From Kribbella monticola (GTDB lineage: Bacteria > Actinomycetota > Actinomycetes > Propionibacteriales > Kribbellaceae): a stretch of 64,000 bases of DNA. The position numbers and the translations under genes are program-made. The notes beneath the pieces are model-generated. The model searched no databases. It saw only the letters and a program-made list of their open reading frames with translations, and was not told where the DNA came from. The stretch is taken from the NCBI RefSeq assembly GCF_003261635.1, contig NZ_QFXK01000029.1, positions 186,001-250,000 of the forward strand, given 5' to 3'. Positions 7,377 to 15,944 of this stretch are shown here, one piece after another (position 1 is the stretch's first letter; the number at the start of each line of letters is the position of its first letter).

Positions 7377-9629
7377 ATGCACTCGAGGGCAAGACGGCGG
7401 GGGCCGAGGAGCATCGGCAACGGAACGGTCGCCGGCCGGACCGCCGCCCTTCCGCTGCTGATCCTCGCCGTCTGGATGATGGCCGCCCGGGCGCCGGTGC
7501 TCGACGTGCTGGTGTTCACCGCCTACGTCGGGGCCGGCGTGGCGCTGCCCGGGTTCGTGCTCTGGCGTCTGATCGGCGCCTACCGGCGGAATCTCGTCGA
7601 GGACTGTGCCGCCGGGTTCGCGATCGGTACTGCGGTGCAGTTGATCGTCTATCTCGCGAGCGCTTCGGTCGGTCTCCAGCAGTGGTCGTGGGTCTGGGCG
7701 CCCGTGGTGCTCGTGGTCGGCCTGCTCGACCGCGACGCGCGCGCCCGGGTCTGGCAGCGAGTGGAGGCTCCGCTTGCTCCGCTGACCGCTTGGCTGCTGA
7801 CGATCTCGACCGGCCTCGTGCTGCTCGCCGTCTACCTGAAGGGGCCGGGCCGGTACGCGCCCGCGTACGCCGATCCGGCCAGGAGCACTCAGGATCTGGC
7901 CTTCCACCAGGCGCTCGCGGCGAGCGCGAAGTTCGACGTACCGATCAAGCCGCTGTGGGTCGCGGGCGAGCCGATGAAGTACCAGACCTTCTTCCATCAG
8001 CTCGCCGCCGCGACCTCGTGGTCGACTGGCGTGGGGCTCACCGACCTGATCTACGCGCTGCTCTGGGTTCCGTTCGCGCTGGCCGGTTGCCTGCTCGTCT
8101 TCGTCCTCACCCAGCGGTTTCTGACGCCGCTGAAGGCGGAACCGCTCGCCGGAGCCCGCTGGGCCGGCCCGCTCGCCGTACTGATCGCCGGTCTCGGTGG
8201 CGCGATGCAGCCGCTGCACGACGTCGCTCTGGGTGGAGCGGCGATGGCGCTGTCCGCCTATCTCAGCCCGACGCAGAACCTCGGCGTGATGCTGGCCCTC
8301 CTGCTCGCGGTCCTGGCCATCGACGTACTACGGAAGCAGGGCCCCCGCAGCCGATGGGTGCTGCTGATCCTGGTCGCGCTGGCCGCGGCGGGCGCCAAGG
8401 CGACCGTGCTGCCGTTGATCGGGTGCGGCTTCGGTCTCGTGTTCTTCGCGCTGTTGTCGCGACGCAAGCCCACTCGGACGGCTGTCATCGGCGGGCTGGC
8501 CATGCTGGCGATCTTCGTCGGCTCGGTCATCGTCGTCTTCGGTGGCGAGTCGTCCGGCCTGCAGGTCGATCTCGGCGGCACGTTCGTCCAGCTCTCGCCG
8601 TACTCGATGCTCCGGCACGGCTCGGGGGTGGACCGTTCGGCCCAACTCCTGACGGCTGCGGCGACGTTGGCGGCCTGGGGGATCGCGGTGCTCGGGATCC
8701 TGTTCCTGCGATGGTTCTGGCGTGATCGAGGTGTGGTCTTCTTGGCCGGCGCCGCTCTCGGCGGCGTCTTCGCCACCGCGTTGACGTCCCAGCCCGGTAT
8801 GAGCCAGGCGCCCTTCTACCGAACGGCTTTCCCCTTCCTGGCCGTGCTGTCGTGTCTCGGACTGACCCGGCTGATCGGCAAGCTCGAGGATCATCGCAGT
8901 GCTCTGCTGGTCTCTGCGGGAGCCTTGGCCGGCCTTGCCGCTTGCGGCGTTGCCCGGTTCGGCTCAGCAGACCAGCGTGGCTTGAAGAGCCCGTTCATCT
9001 GGATGATCGCGACGCTGTTTGCTGCCGCGCTGATCGTTGCCGTCGCTTGGAAGACGGCCAGGCGGAACGGCAGCCTGCTGACGGCGTTCCTGGCCGGCCT
9101 GGTCGCCGCTTGCACAGTGGGCGCGACCTTCTTGCCCCTGGCCGGCCTGGTCTCGGGTCACGCAAGCACCTTGGCGTACGGCGAGGTCGCCGCCGGCGGC
9201 CCGACGAGCTCCGAGGCCGACGCTGCCCGTTGGCTGCAGAAGAACACACCGACAGGCGATCTGGTCGCGACGAACGCGCACTGCCTTGTCTCGCGCGGCG
9301 ACAGCTGCGACAGCCGCCACTTCTGGATCGCCGCGTTGTCGGAACGCCAGGTGCTCGTCGAAGGCTGGGGCTACACCAACCGCGTCAACCGGCTGTCGGT
9401 GGCGACCGGCGTCAACACCAACCTGGTGCCCTACTGGAACCGTGAGCTGCTGGCCACCAACGACGCCGTCTTCACCGCACCCTCACCCGCCCTGATCGAG
9501 AGGCTGCGGCGTCGCGGCGTGCGCTGGCTGTACGCCGACAACCGGGCCGGCCAGGTGTCGCCGAACCTCAAGCAGTACGTGCGGCTCCGGCAGGCGACCC
9601 TGGACGCGACGATCTACGAGATCAGGTGA
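7377..9629 (+). CDS. Large polytopic membrane protein, GT-C-like transferase candidate, third paralogue
   Basis: The 750-residue product has the same plan as that at 4244-6607. A basic N-terminus is followed by many hydrophobic helices, a first loop with TQDLAFHQ (from residue 171) and VAGEPMKYQTFFHQ, YLSPTQNLG in the middle, and a soluble tail with WLQKNTPTGDLVATNAHC, SCDSRHFW and VEGWGYTNRV. In the loop the QYHWF block of the other two is changed to KYQTFF, so substrate preference may differ. The paired cysteines of the tail are kept. Its last 16 bases overlap the end of the convergent pseG-like gene. Function is inferred from the neighbours. Confidence 0.8.
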   Translation: MHSRARRRGPRSIGNGTVAGRTAALPLLILAVWMMAARAPVLDVLVFTAYVGAGVALPGFVLWRLIGAYRRNLVEDCAAGFAIGTAVQLIVYLASASVGLQQWSWVWAPVVLVVGLLDRDARARVWQRVEAPLAPLTAWLLTISTGLVLLAVYLKGPGRYAPAYADPARSTQDLAFHQALAASAKFDVPIKPLWVAGEPMKYQTFFHQLAAATSWSTGVGLTDLIYALLWVPFALAGCLLVFVLTQRFLTPLKAEPLAGARWAGPLAVLIAGLGGAMQPLHDVALGGAAMALSAYLSPTQNLGVMLALLLAVLAIDVLRKQGPRSRWVLLILVALAAAGAKATVLPLIGCGFGLVFFALLSRRKPTRTAVIGGLAMLAIFVGSVIVVFGGESSGLQVDLGGTFVQLSPYSMLRHGSGVDRSAQLLTAAATLAAWGIAVLGILFLRWFWRDRGVVFLAGAALGGVFATALTSQPGMSQAPFYRTAFPFLAVLSCLGLTRLIGKLEDHRSALLVSAGALAGLAACGVARFGSADQRGLKSPFIWMIATLFAAALIVAVAWKTARRNGSLLTAFLAGLVAACTVGATFLPLAGLVSGHASTLAYGEVAAGGPTSSEADAARWLQKNTPTGDLVATNAHCLVSRGDSCDSRHFWIAALSERQVLVEGWGYTNRVNRLSVATGVNTNLVPYWNRELLATNDAVFTAPSPALIERLRRRGVRWLYADNRAGQVSPNLKQYVRLRQATLDATIYEIR

Positions 9630-10642
9630 AAGAGGGCGTCGGCGACCCGGACCCGGCCCTGCCCGTCGACGAGTTTCCAGCCGGCGGCCGCGACCCGGGC
9701 GCGCTCGACCGGATCGGTGAGGAGCTTACGTAGTACTGCGGCAGCCGGGGCCGGGTCGACCTTGAGGTCGGAGAGCACTCCGATGCCGACGGCCGCTCCG
9801 GTGCCGACAGCGCGCTCGTAGCCCATCACCTGGTTGTCCACCACGCACACCAGACCCGCGGTCGCTCCGAGGCACAACAGCTCCCAGGTCGACGTACCGG
9901 AGGCGCTGACGGCCAGGTCCGAAGCCACGACGGCCTTGGCGAGCTGCGAGGTCGGGCCGATCACCTCGACGTGCTGGTCCGTGCCGAGCTCGACAGCGTT
10001 GATCGCGTCGGCCAGGTCCTCGCCCGGCGCCACCACGGTCGCTTCGAACGGCACCCCGGTCGCCGCGAGCGCAGCCACGACGTACGGGCCGGCACCGAAG
10101 GCGTCCGTGCCACCGAAGAACGCGAACACCCTCGGCACGCCGTCTGCTCGCGGTACCGGTGGTGCTGTGGGGCGGAGCGAGAGCACCTCGTCGCGAAGCA
10201 GCACGTAGTCGAGGCCGGCCAGCCTGATCGCGCCCTTGGGCAGCTCCGGCTCGTCCAGCTCGGAGCCGAGGTTCTGGTCCACGAACACGTCGGCCTCGGC
10301 GCCCCGCAGATCCCCGTCGACGATGGCCGCCGTCGGTACGCCGGTCGCCCGCACCGCGGTGAACACGTCGCGGCCGAGGTCGTAGGAGTCGAACACCACC
10401 GCGTCCAGCCCGAGCCGGCCGAACAACTCCACATGCTCGTCCGGCGTCCAGACGGCCGGTTCGACCGGAATGTCCCGGGCCAGGATCTGGTCGTTCGCCC
10501 ACGGCACCGTGTGGCTGTCACACACGAACACCACCTCGGCCCCGCGCCCCTTCAACTCCTCGGCCAACGCCAGGCTCCGCATCACATGCCCGACCCCCCG
10601 CAAGGGCCCCACGTCACACCTGATCCCGATCCGCAAAGTCAC
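9614..10642 (-). CDS. pseG: PseG-like UDP-sugar hydrolase (nonulosonate pathway)
   Basis: The 342-residue protein begins LRIGIRCDVGPLRGVGHVMRS; the GxGHxxR block is the N-terminal signature of PseG and related GT-B-fold hydrolases. GGTDAFGAGPYV at mid-length and SASGTSTWELLCLG near residue 260 form the nucleotide-binding half, as in MurG-like folds. PseG removes UDP from UDP-2,4-diacetamido-2,4,6-trideoxy-altrose in pseudaminic acid synthesis. The GTG at 10642 is chosen because TACGGT stands six bases upstream on this strand and the family motif follows at once. It is divergent from the vapB gene. pseB and pseC lie about 1 kb away, which supports the call. Confidence 0.75.
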   Translation of the reverse strand: MTLRIGIRCDVGPLRGVGHVMRSLALAEELKGRGAEVVFVCDSHTVPWANDQILARDIPVEPAVWTPDEHVELFGRLGLDAVVFDSYDLGRDVFTAVRATGVPTAAIVDGDLRGAEADVFVDQNLGSELDEPELPKGAIRLAGLDYVLLRDEVLSLRPTAPPVPRADGVPRVFAFFGGTDAFGAGPYVVAALAATGVPFEATVVAPGEDLADAINAVELGTDQHVEVIGPTSQLAKAVVASDLAVSASGTSTWELLCLGATAGLVCVVDNQVMGYERAVGTGAAVGIGVLSDLKVDPAPAAAVLRKLLTDPVERARVAAAGWKLVDGQGRVRVADALFHLIS

Positions 10643-10648
10643 CCCCAG

Positions 10649-10654
10649 ACCGTA
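10649..10654 (-). promoter_or_regulatory. -10 element TACGGT of a leaderless promoter for the pseG-like gene
   Basis: On the minus strand TACGGT is six bases from the GTG at 10642. It lies 22 bases from the palindrome at 10677, so both divergent promoters share one short region. Confidence 0.55.
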
Positions 10655-10676
10655 GCCAACTTGCGGTAACCTCGTT

Positions 10677-10690
10677 CTGACACGTGTCAG
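10677..10690. promoter_or_regulatory. Perfect 14-bp palindrome CTGACACGTGTCAG, likely VapB operator
   Basis: The palindrome lies 21 bases before the vapB start, just upstream of the -10-like TGTAAT (10692-10697). AbrB/MazE-type antitoxins bind dyads in their own promoters, so autoregulation is the simplest reading. GAGGAG at 10701-10706 is the vapB ribosome binding site. Confidence 0.6.
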
Positions 10691-10711
10691 ATGTAATACA
10701 GAGGAGAAATC

Positions 10712-10939
10712 ATGCGGATGAACAGTAAAGGCCAGGTGACCATCCCCGCCGAGCTGCGACACAAGCACCACCTGCACGAAGGCGACGAACTCGAGGTGAT
10801 CGAGGACGGCGAGACGCTACGCATCGTCCGGGTCCAGCACAGCGAGACCCGAGGGCAGCGTTGGGCGCGCGAACACCGTGGCAGCGCGACCACCGGGATG
10901 AGCACCGATGAGCTGATGGAGCTGCTGCGTGGCGAATGA
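10712..10939 (+). CDS. vapB: AbrB/SpoVT-type antitoxin VapB
   Basis: The 75-residue protein has the swapped-hairpin AbrB signature at its start (MNSKGQVTIPAELRHKH), with GDELEVIEDGETLRIVRV completing the DNA-binding fold. The C-terminal 30 residues, including STDELMELLRG, resemble the toxin-neutralising tail of VapB antitoxins. GAGGAG is five bases before ATG 10712. The stop overlaps the PIN-domain gene by 11 bases, the usual antitoxin-toxin coupling. It is expected to bind the palindrome just upstream and to mask the VapC active site. Confidence 0.85.
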   Translation: MRMNSKGQVTIPAELRHKHHLHEGDELEVIEDGETLRIVRVQHSETRGQRWAREHRGSATTGMSTDELMELLRGE

Positions 10940-11369
10940 TCGACGGTTGCGGGTCGTCGAGCCGGTAGTGACGTTGATCGACAGCTGCACCCTGCTGGAC
11001 GTCCTCACCGGCGATCCGACCTGGGGGGACTGGTCCGCCCAGGCCATCGCCACGGCGGAGACTGAAGGAGATCTGGTGATCAACCCGCTGATCTACGCGG
11101 AAGTATCAGCGGGTTACGCGAAGGTAGAGGAAGTGGAGGCGGCACTGCCGACCTCGATCTTCCGCCGGGAACCATTGCCGTACGACGCGGGATTCCTGGC
11201 CGCCAAGGCCTTCGTCGCCTACCGGAAAAGGGGCGGCGCCAAGACCGCACCGCTCCCCGACTTCTACATCGGCGCGCATGCCGCGGTCGCCCGCTACCGC
11301 CTGATCACCCGTGACACAGCGCGGTTCCGGAGCTACTTTCCGGGTCTCGAACTTCTCGCACCGAACTGA
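10929..11369 (+). CDS. vapC: PIN-domain toxin VapC
   Basis: The 146-residue protein keeps the acidic quartet of PIN ribonucleases: D18 in LIDSCTLLDVL, E58 in YAEVSAGY, D111 in LPDFYIGAHA and D129 in TRDTARF. VapC toxins are magnesium-dependent endoribonucleases that cut tRNA or rRNA when the antitoxin is lost. The GTG start overlaps the vapB stop. The length is normal and all catalytic residues are present, so the toxin looks intact. Its place inside a surface-polymer locus could stabilise the locus; this is inference. Confidence 0.88.
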   Translation: MANDRRLRVVEPVVTLIDSCTLLDVLTGDPTWGDWSAQAIATAETEGDLVINPLIYAEVSAGYAKVEEVEAALPTSIFRREPLPYDAGFLAAKAFVAYRKRGGAKTAPLPDFYIGAHAAVARYRLITRDTARFRSYFPGLELLAPN

Positions 11370-11495
11370 CGTCTATCCCCGGGCAGGCTGCTGTTCGGGT
11401 CCGGGATTGAGGGTTCGGTGGAGTGGCCCGCTATCGTACGGAGTTGCGCTCCGTGCGCTGTCCGGAACTGTCCCCTCAGAAGGGTCCTACTCGAC

Positions 11496-12479
11496 GTGTC
11501 CATCCTCACCGGCTCCGACATCCTCGTCACCGGAGGCACCGGCTCCTTCGGCAAGGCGTTCATCCGCTACGCACTGGACAACCTGGACCCGCGCCGGATC
11601 ATCATCTTCAGCCGCGACGAGCTGAAGCAGTGGGAGGTCCGCCAGCTGTTCGGCGACGACCCCCGGCTGCGGTTCTTCATCGGCGACATCCGCGACCGGC
11701 AGCGGCTGAACCGCGCGATGCACAAGGTCGACTACGTCGTACACGCCGCCGCGCTCAAGCAGGTCGACACCGCGGAGTACAACCCGTGGGAGTTCGTCCA
11801 GACGAACATCGTCGGCTCGCAGAACGTGATCGAGGCCAGCATCGACTCGGGCGTGAAGAAGGTCGTCGCGCTGTCGACCGACAAGGCGTCCAGCCCGATC
11901 AACCTGTACGGCGCGACCAAGCTGACCGCCGACAAGCTGTTCATCACCGGCAACCACTACGCCGCGGCGTACGACACCCGCTTCTGCGTGGTCCGCTACG
12001 GCAACGTGATGGGCTCGCGCGGCTCGATCATCCCGAAGTTCCGCGCGCTGCACGAGGCCGGCCAGTCGCTGCCGATCACCGACCTGCGCTGCACCCGGTT
12101 CCTGATCACGCTGCCCGAGGCGGTCCAGTTCGTGGTCGACTCGTTCGAGCAGATGATGGGCGGCGAGCTGTACGTGCCGCGGATCCCGTCGATGAAGATC
12201 ACCGACCTGGCCCAGGCGATCGCGCCCGGCGCCAAGATGCACGACATGGGTCTTCGTCCGGGCGAGAAGCTGCACGAGGAGATGATCAGCCCGGAGGAAG
12301 GCCGTCGCGCGCTGGCCATCGGCGACCGCTACGTGCTGCAGCCGGATCTGGCGACCTGGGGCTACACGCCGCCGGCGAACGGCGTACCGGTGGCCGACGG
12401 GTTCCACTACACGTCGGACAACAACGACCAGTGGTACTCCATCGAGGAGATCACCAAGATCCTCGAGAGTGACGTCTGA
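11496..12479 (+). CDS. pseB: UDP-N-acetylglucosamine 4,6-dehydratase (inverting), PseB
   Basis: The 327-residue extended SDR has TGGTGSFG (residues 12-19) for NAD(P), TDK (128-130) and YGATK (138-142). The TDK in place of the usual TDE/TSV is typical of PseB-type inverting 4,6-dehydratases, and LRPGEKLHEEM near the C-terminus is also a family block. It converts UDP-GlcNAc to a 4-keto-6-deoxy-L-altrose derivative, the first step to pseudaminic acid. The GTG at 11496 starts directly before the Rossmann strand. It overlaps the pseC gene by 11 bases. Confidence 0.9.
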   Translation: MSILTGSDILVTGGTGSFGKAFIRYALDNLDPRRIIIFSRDELKQWEVRQLFGDDPRLRFFIGDIRDRQRLNRAMHKVDYVVHAAALKQVDTAEYNPWEFVQTNIVGSQNVIEASIDSGVKKVVALSTDKASSPINLYGATKLTADKLFITGNHYAAAYDTRFCVVRYGNVMGSRGSIIPKFRALHEAGQSLPITDLRCTRFLITLPEAVQFVVDSFEQMMGGELYVPRIPSMKITDLAQAIAPGAKMHDMGLRPGEKLHEEMISPEEGRRALAIGDRYVLQPDLATWGYTPPANGVPVADGFHYTSDNNDQWYSIEEITKILESDV

Positions 12480-13608
12480 GCCGATGCTGCCCTACGGACG
12501 TCAGTCGATCTCCGAAGAAGACATCGAAGCGGTCGCCGCGATCCTGCGCGGTGACTGGCTGACCACCGGCCCGGCCGTGACCGCGTTCGAGAACGCGATC
12601 TCCGAGCTGAGCGGTGGACACCGGGCCGTCAGCTGTACTTCGGGCACCGCAGCGCTGCACATGGCGTACGCCGGGCTCGGCGTCGGCCCTGGTGACGAGG
12701 TCGTCACGACGCCGATGACGTTCGTCGCCACCGCGTCCTGCGCCGCGATCCTCGGCGCCAAGATCGTCTTCGCGGACATCGAGGACGACACGGCTCTGAT
12801 CGACCCGGCGGCCGTCGAGGCGGTCGTCACCGACCGCACGAAGGTGATCGCGGCCGTCGACTACGCCGGTCACCCTGCCGACTACGACGCGCTGCAGCCG
12901 ATCGCGGACCGGGTCGGCGCGAAGACGCTGGACGACGCGGCCCACTCGGTCGGCGGGTTCTACCGCGGCCGGCCGGTCGGCGACCTGGCCGACGTGACCA
13001 CGCTGTCGTTCTTCCCGACCAAGAACCTCACCACCGGCGAGGGCGGCGCGGTCGTCGCCAAGGACCCGGCGATCGGGCAGAAGGTGCACGAGTTCCACTT
13101 CATCGGGCTGGTCCGCGACCCGGACCGGTTCGAGATCGTCGACGAGGGCCCGTGGCACCAGGAGGTGCACGAGCACGGGCTGAACTACCGGCTCACCGAC
13201 CTCGCCAGCGCCCTCGGGCTGTCCCAGCTGAAGCGGCTGGCCGACTTCAAGAAGCGCCGGACCGAGATCACCGCGCGGTACAACGAGGCTTTCGCGAGCG
13301 TGGACGGCCTGCGTACGCCGGCCCAGCGTGCCGATGTCGATCCGGCCTGGCACCTGTACCCGGTGCGCGTGCTCGGCGGCCGCCGCCGTGAGGTGTTCGA
13401 GGGTCTCCGGGCGGCCGGGATCGGCGTCCAGGTGAACTACATCCCGGTCTACTGGCACCCGGTCTTCGCGAACGCGGGCTACCAGCGCGGCCTGTGCCCG
13501 AACGCGGAGCAGTTCTACCGCGAGGAGATCTCGCTGCCGATGTTCCCGGACCTCACCGACGCCGATGTCGACCGCGTCATCGAGACGCTGACGAAGCTGG
13601 TCTCCTAA
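12469..13608 (+). CDS. pseC: PLP-dependent sugar aminotransferase, PseC
   Basis: The 379-residue protein is a DegT/DnrJ/EryC1/StrS aminotransferase. It has LPYGRQSISEEDIEAV at the start, SCTSGTAALHMA for phosphate binding, DDAAHSVGG with the PLP-ring aspartate, and FFPTKNLTTGEGG with K185 as Schiff-base lysine. PseC adds the 4-amino group to the PseB product, and the overlapping pseB gene makes this assignment strong. GTG 12469 gives an 11-base overlap; ATG 12484 is the alternative start and would drop five residues. Confidence 0.9.
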   Translation: MTSEPMLPYGRQSISEEDIEAVAAILRGDWLTTGPAVTAFENAISELSGGHRAVSCTSGTAALHMAYAGLGVGPGDEVVTTPMTFVATASCAAILGAKIVFADIEDDTALIDPAAVEAVVTDRTKVIAAVDYAGHPADYDALQPIADRVGAKTLDDAAHSVGGFYRGRPVGDLADVTTLSFFPTKNLTTGEGGAVVAKDPAIGQKVHEFHFIGLVRDPDRFEIVDEGPWHQEVHEHGLNYRLTDLASALGLSQLKRLADFKKRRTEITARYNEAFASVDGLRTPAQRADVDPAWHLYPVRVLGGRRREVFEGLRAAGIGVQVNYIPVYWHPVFANAGYQRGLCPNAEQFYREEISLPMFPDLTDADVDRVIETLTKLVS

Positions 13609-13635
13609 CAACTTCATTGTGGAAAGCGCAGAGAA

Positions 13636-15108
13636 TTGACCACTGTGACACCTGACCGGTCCTCGCAAGACTCCGGTGGCGAGCCGCTGGCGCGATCGGT
13701 GATGATCGCCGGGGAGATGCTCAACTGGTCCGATCTGCACCCAGAGGACGGCGAACCCGCCACCGGCGGTCCGGTCCCGTCCGCGCTGCTCGACGCGATC
13801 CTGCGCCCCGAGGACACCGTCCTGGTCGCCGGACCGCACTCGCTCGAGGTGCTGTCTCTCATCGCCAAGCGGGTGACGAAGCTCGACGTCCTGGTCCGGT
13901 CCGCGCCGGACGCCGAGGAGATCGCCGACCAGCTCGACGGGCACCCGGTGCGGGTGTTCTGCGGCTCGCTCGACCACTTCGCTCCCGAGCACGGCGAACC
14001 GGCGTACGACGTGGTGGTGGCCCTCGACGGGCTGCCGCGACTGGTGGGGCCGGACACCATCGCCTTGACCTGGAGCGACGCGCTCGAGGCCTTGAAGGCG
14101 CGGCTGGCTCCCAAGGGACGCCTGCTGGTCGCTGCGGCGAACCCCTTCGGTGTCGAGCGCCTGGTGCTGCCGGGCGTGACGGCGACCGTGCCGCGCGACG
14201 AAGCCTGGCCGCGCGACATCCGGGGCAGCGTGGAAGCTCCCGCAGGTCTCAAGGCAGTCCAGGCCGCGCTGGGCGACAACGCCACGGCGTACGCGGTCTA
14301 TCCGTCGCTGGTGGACGCCAAGGTGGCGCTGGTTGATGCGGGCGATGCATTGGCAGGCGCCGTGGCCGCCCGGTCCGTCGCCGAGCGCTTTGCCGGTCCG
14401 ACGCTGATGGACCCATATCGCGTGGTCCAGGACGCCTTCGCCGCCGGGCTCGGCGCCGAGCTGGCTGCCGGCTGGTACTTCGCGATCGGCAGCACCGACC
14501 TTCCCGGCGTGCTCGGGGAGGTGCCGCAGGGTCCGGGCGTGCTGCTGGAAGAGGAGCTGCTGGCCGCGCTGAGGATCGACGACCACGCGGCACTCCGCCG
14601 TACGGTGCCCGGTTATGTGGCTTGGTTGCGGTCGCTCGACGCCGAGGCAGCCGCGGTTGCTTCGCCCGACAACGTCCTTGTCGACGGTACGGCATACAAG
14701 GTGTTTGCCGATAGCAACGGTGTTGCCGGTGCGGGCGATGCCCTCGTGGTCGGGCAGCTGGCCCGCTTCGTCCGCCGGTCGCTCGAGGCAGCTTCGCGCG
14801 AGCCGTGGGCCGGGAGCCCTCGCGATCTCACCGCGCGACTGGCCGCGATGGCCGGAATCACTGTCACCGAAGAGCTTTGGGCGACCGTTGCTGACAGCAA
14901 CGAACCGGCCGCACCGGCCGGCCACGCCGAGCAGCTCGCGACGATCGCCCGGCTGACCCAGGAGCTGGCCGACGCGAGCGCGCAGGCATCCTGGTTCGAG
15001 AGCCAGCTGGACGGGATCCGTCGGTCGCGGCCGTACCGGATCGGTCAGGCCGTGCTGAATCCCGCCCGCGTCGTGGTGAAGCGCGTCCGCCGGACGACGG
15101 GTCGCTGA
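13636..15108 (+). CDS. Degenerate methyltransferase-like protein with C-terminal coiled coil
   Basis: The 490-residue protein has a Rossmann-like N-terminal third: VLVAGPHSLEVL, DVLVRSAPDAEEIA, YDVVVALDGLPRLV and LAPKGRLLVAAANPFG. The first motif lacks the GxGxG of active SAM methyltransferases, so SAM binding is doubtful. Residues about 435-470 form a short coiled coil, followed by RRSRPYRIGQAVLNPARV, a basic tail seen in many actinobacterial surface-glycan enzymes. Start is TTG 13636 with GGAAAG nine bases upstream; GTG 13645 is the alternative. It stands between pseC and the candidate transferase gene, with a 1-bp overlap to the latter, so it belongs to the same unit. Function unknown. Confidence 0.7.
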   Translation: MTTVTPDRSSQDSGGEPLARSVMIAGEMLNWSDLHPEDGEPATGGPVPSALLDAILRPEDTVLVAGPHSLEVLSLIAKRVTKLDVLVRSAPDAEEIADQLDGHPVRVFCGSLDHFAPEHGEPAYDVVVALDGLPRLVGPDTIALTWSDALEALKARLAPKGRLLVAAANPFGVERLVLPGVTATVPRDEAWPRDIRGSVEAPAGLKAVQAALGDNATAYAVYPSLVDAKVALVDAGDALAGAVAARSVAERFAGPTLMDPYRVVQDAFAAGLGAELAAGWYFAIGSTDLPGVLGEVPQGPGVLLEEELLAALRIDDHAALRRTVPGYVAWLRSLDAEAAAVASPDNVLVDGTAYKVFADSNGVAGAGDALVVGQLARFVRRSLEAASREPWAGSPRDLTARLAAMAGITVTEELWATVADSNEPAAPAGHAEQLATIARLTQELADASAQASWFESQLDGIRRSRPYRIGQAVLNPARVVVKRVRRTTGR

Positions 15109-15944
15109 TGCACCACGCGAACCACTTCTACGGCCACGCGCACATCATGGCCCGGTACGCCGGACTGGGTGGCGGTGAAGCTCCGCGCATCTGGGGCTAC
15201 CTGCAGCACGGCTGGAACATCCTGGACGGCTTCGCGTACAACACCGCCTTCGTCGACGGGATGCCGAAGTTCGTCTGGTCGGACACCGTCCGCCGCCGCG
15301 GCTGGTCGATGGGCCTGCGCAACTACGACGTGATCGGCGCCACCTGGCTGTACCTGCTCGAGCTGTACCCCGAGCTGGCCAAGCCCGCACCCGATGCCGC
15401 CGGCACCATCTTCTATCCCTTCCACGGCTGGGAAGGGCAGAACGTGCTCGGCGACCACGGCCGCATCGTTGCCTCGATCAACGAGCATGAGACCGGCCCG
15501 ATCACGGTCTGCCTGTACTGGAACGAGTTCGAGAACCCGGCCATCCGGCAGGTCTACGAAGACGCCGGCTTCCGGGTGATCACGCACGGGTATCGCGGCC
15601 TGCACTGGCGCAAGACCGACGAGGACTTCCTGCTCAAGCAGCTCCGCGAGGTCCGCAAGCACACCAGGGTCGCCTCCAACCGGCTCAGCTCCGCCGTCCT
15701 GTACGGCGCGTCGCTCGGCCTCCAGCCCGGTGTGTACGGCGACCCGATGCTGCTGGAGAACGAGCACCCGTCCTTCGGCGGCCAGGCCCGGATCCGGCGG
15801 CTGTGGCCGGAGATGAACCAGGCCTACGTCCCGCTCGAGGTCGCCAAAGCCTTCACCGACGTCGAGTTGGGCGTCGACCACATCGCCCGGCCGGAAGAGA
15901 TCCGCGAGATGTTCCGCTGGAATACTGCAAAGGTTGCCTCATGA
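15108..15944 (+). CDS. Unrecognised protein, candidate nonulosonate transferase
   Basis: The 278-residue protein has no family that I recognise with certainty. It begins with several histidines (MHHANHFYGHAHIMARY), then IWGYLQHGWN. FYPFHGWEGQ, LYWNEFENP and VITHGYRG follow in the middle. SNRLSSAVLYGASLGLQPG with YGDPM forms a block like the nucleotide-binding C-terminal half of GT-B transferases of the sialyl/Kdo type. It starts within the stop of the preceding gene (TGATG) and ends in an ATGA overlap with the cytidylyltransferase. A transferase using a CMP-sugar is a reasonable guess from that coupling, not a demonstration. Confidence 0.65.
   Translation: MHHANHFYGHAHIMARYAGLGGGEAPRIWGYLQHGWNILDGFAYNTAFVDGMPKFVWSDTVRRRGWSMGLRNYDVIGATWLYLLELYPELAKPAPDAAGTIFYPFHGWEGQNVLGDHGRIVASINEHETGPITVCLYWNEFENPAIRQVYEDAGFRVITHGYRGLHWRKTDEDFLLKQLREVRKHTRVASNRLSSAVLYGASLGLQPGVYGDPMLLENEHPSFGGQARIRRLWPEMNQAYVPLEVAKAFTDVELGVDHIARPEEIREMFRWNTAKVAS

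Noticed and set aside
10712-11369. The VapBC pair as evidence of a genomic island with att sites
   Set aside because: No integrase, no flanking direct repeat and no tRNA gene were found; base composition is like that of the neighbours.
12451-14925. 824-codon minus-strand frame opposite pseC and the methyltransferase-like gene
   Set aside because: It is a shadow of genuine plus-strand genes. The composition is that of antisense high-GC sequence, and no family motif is present.
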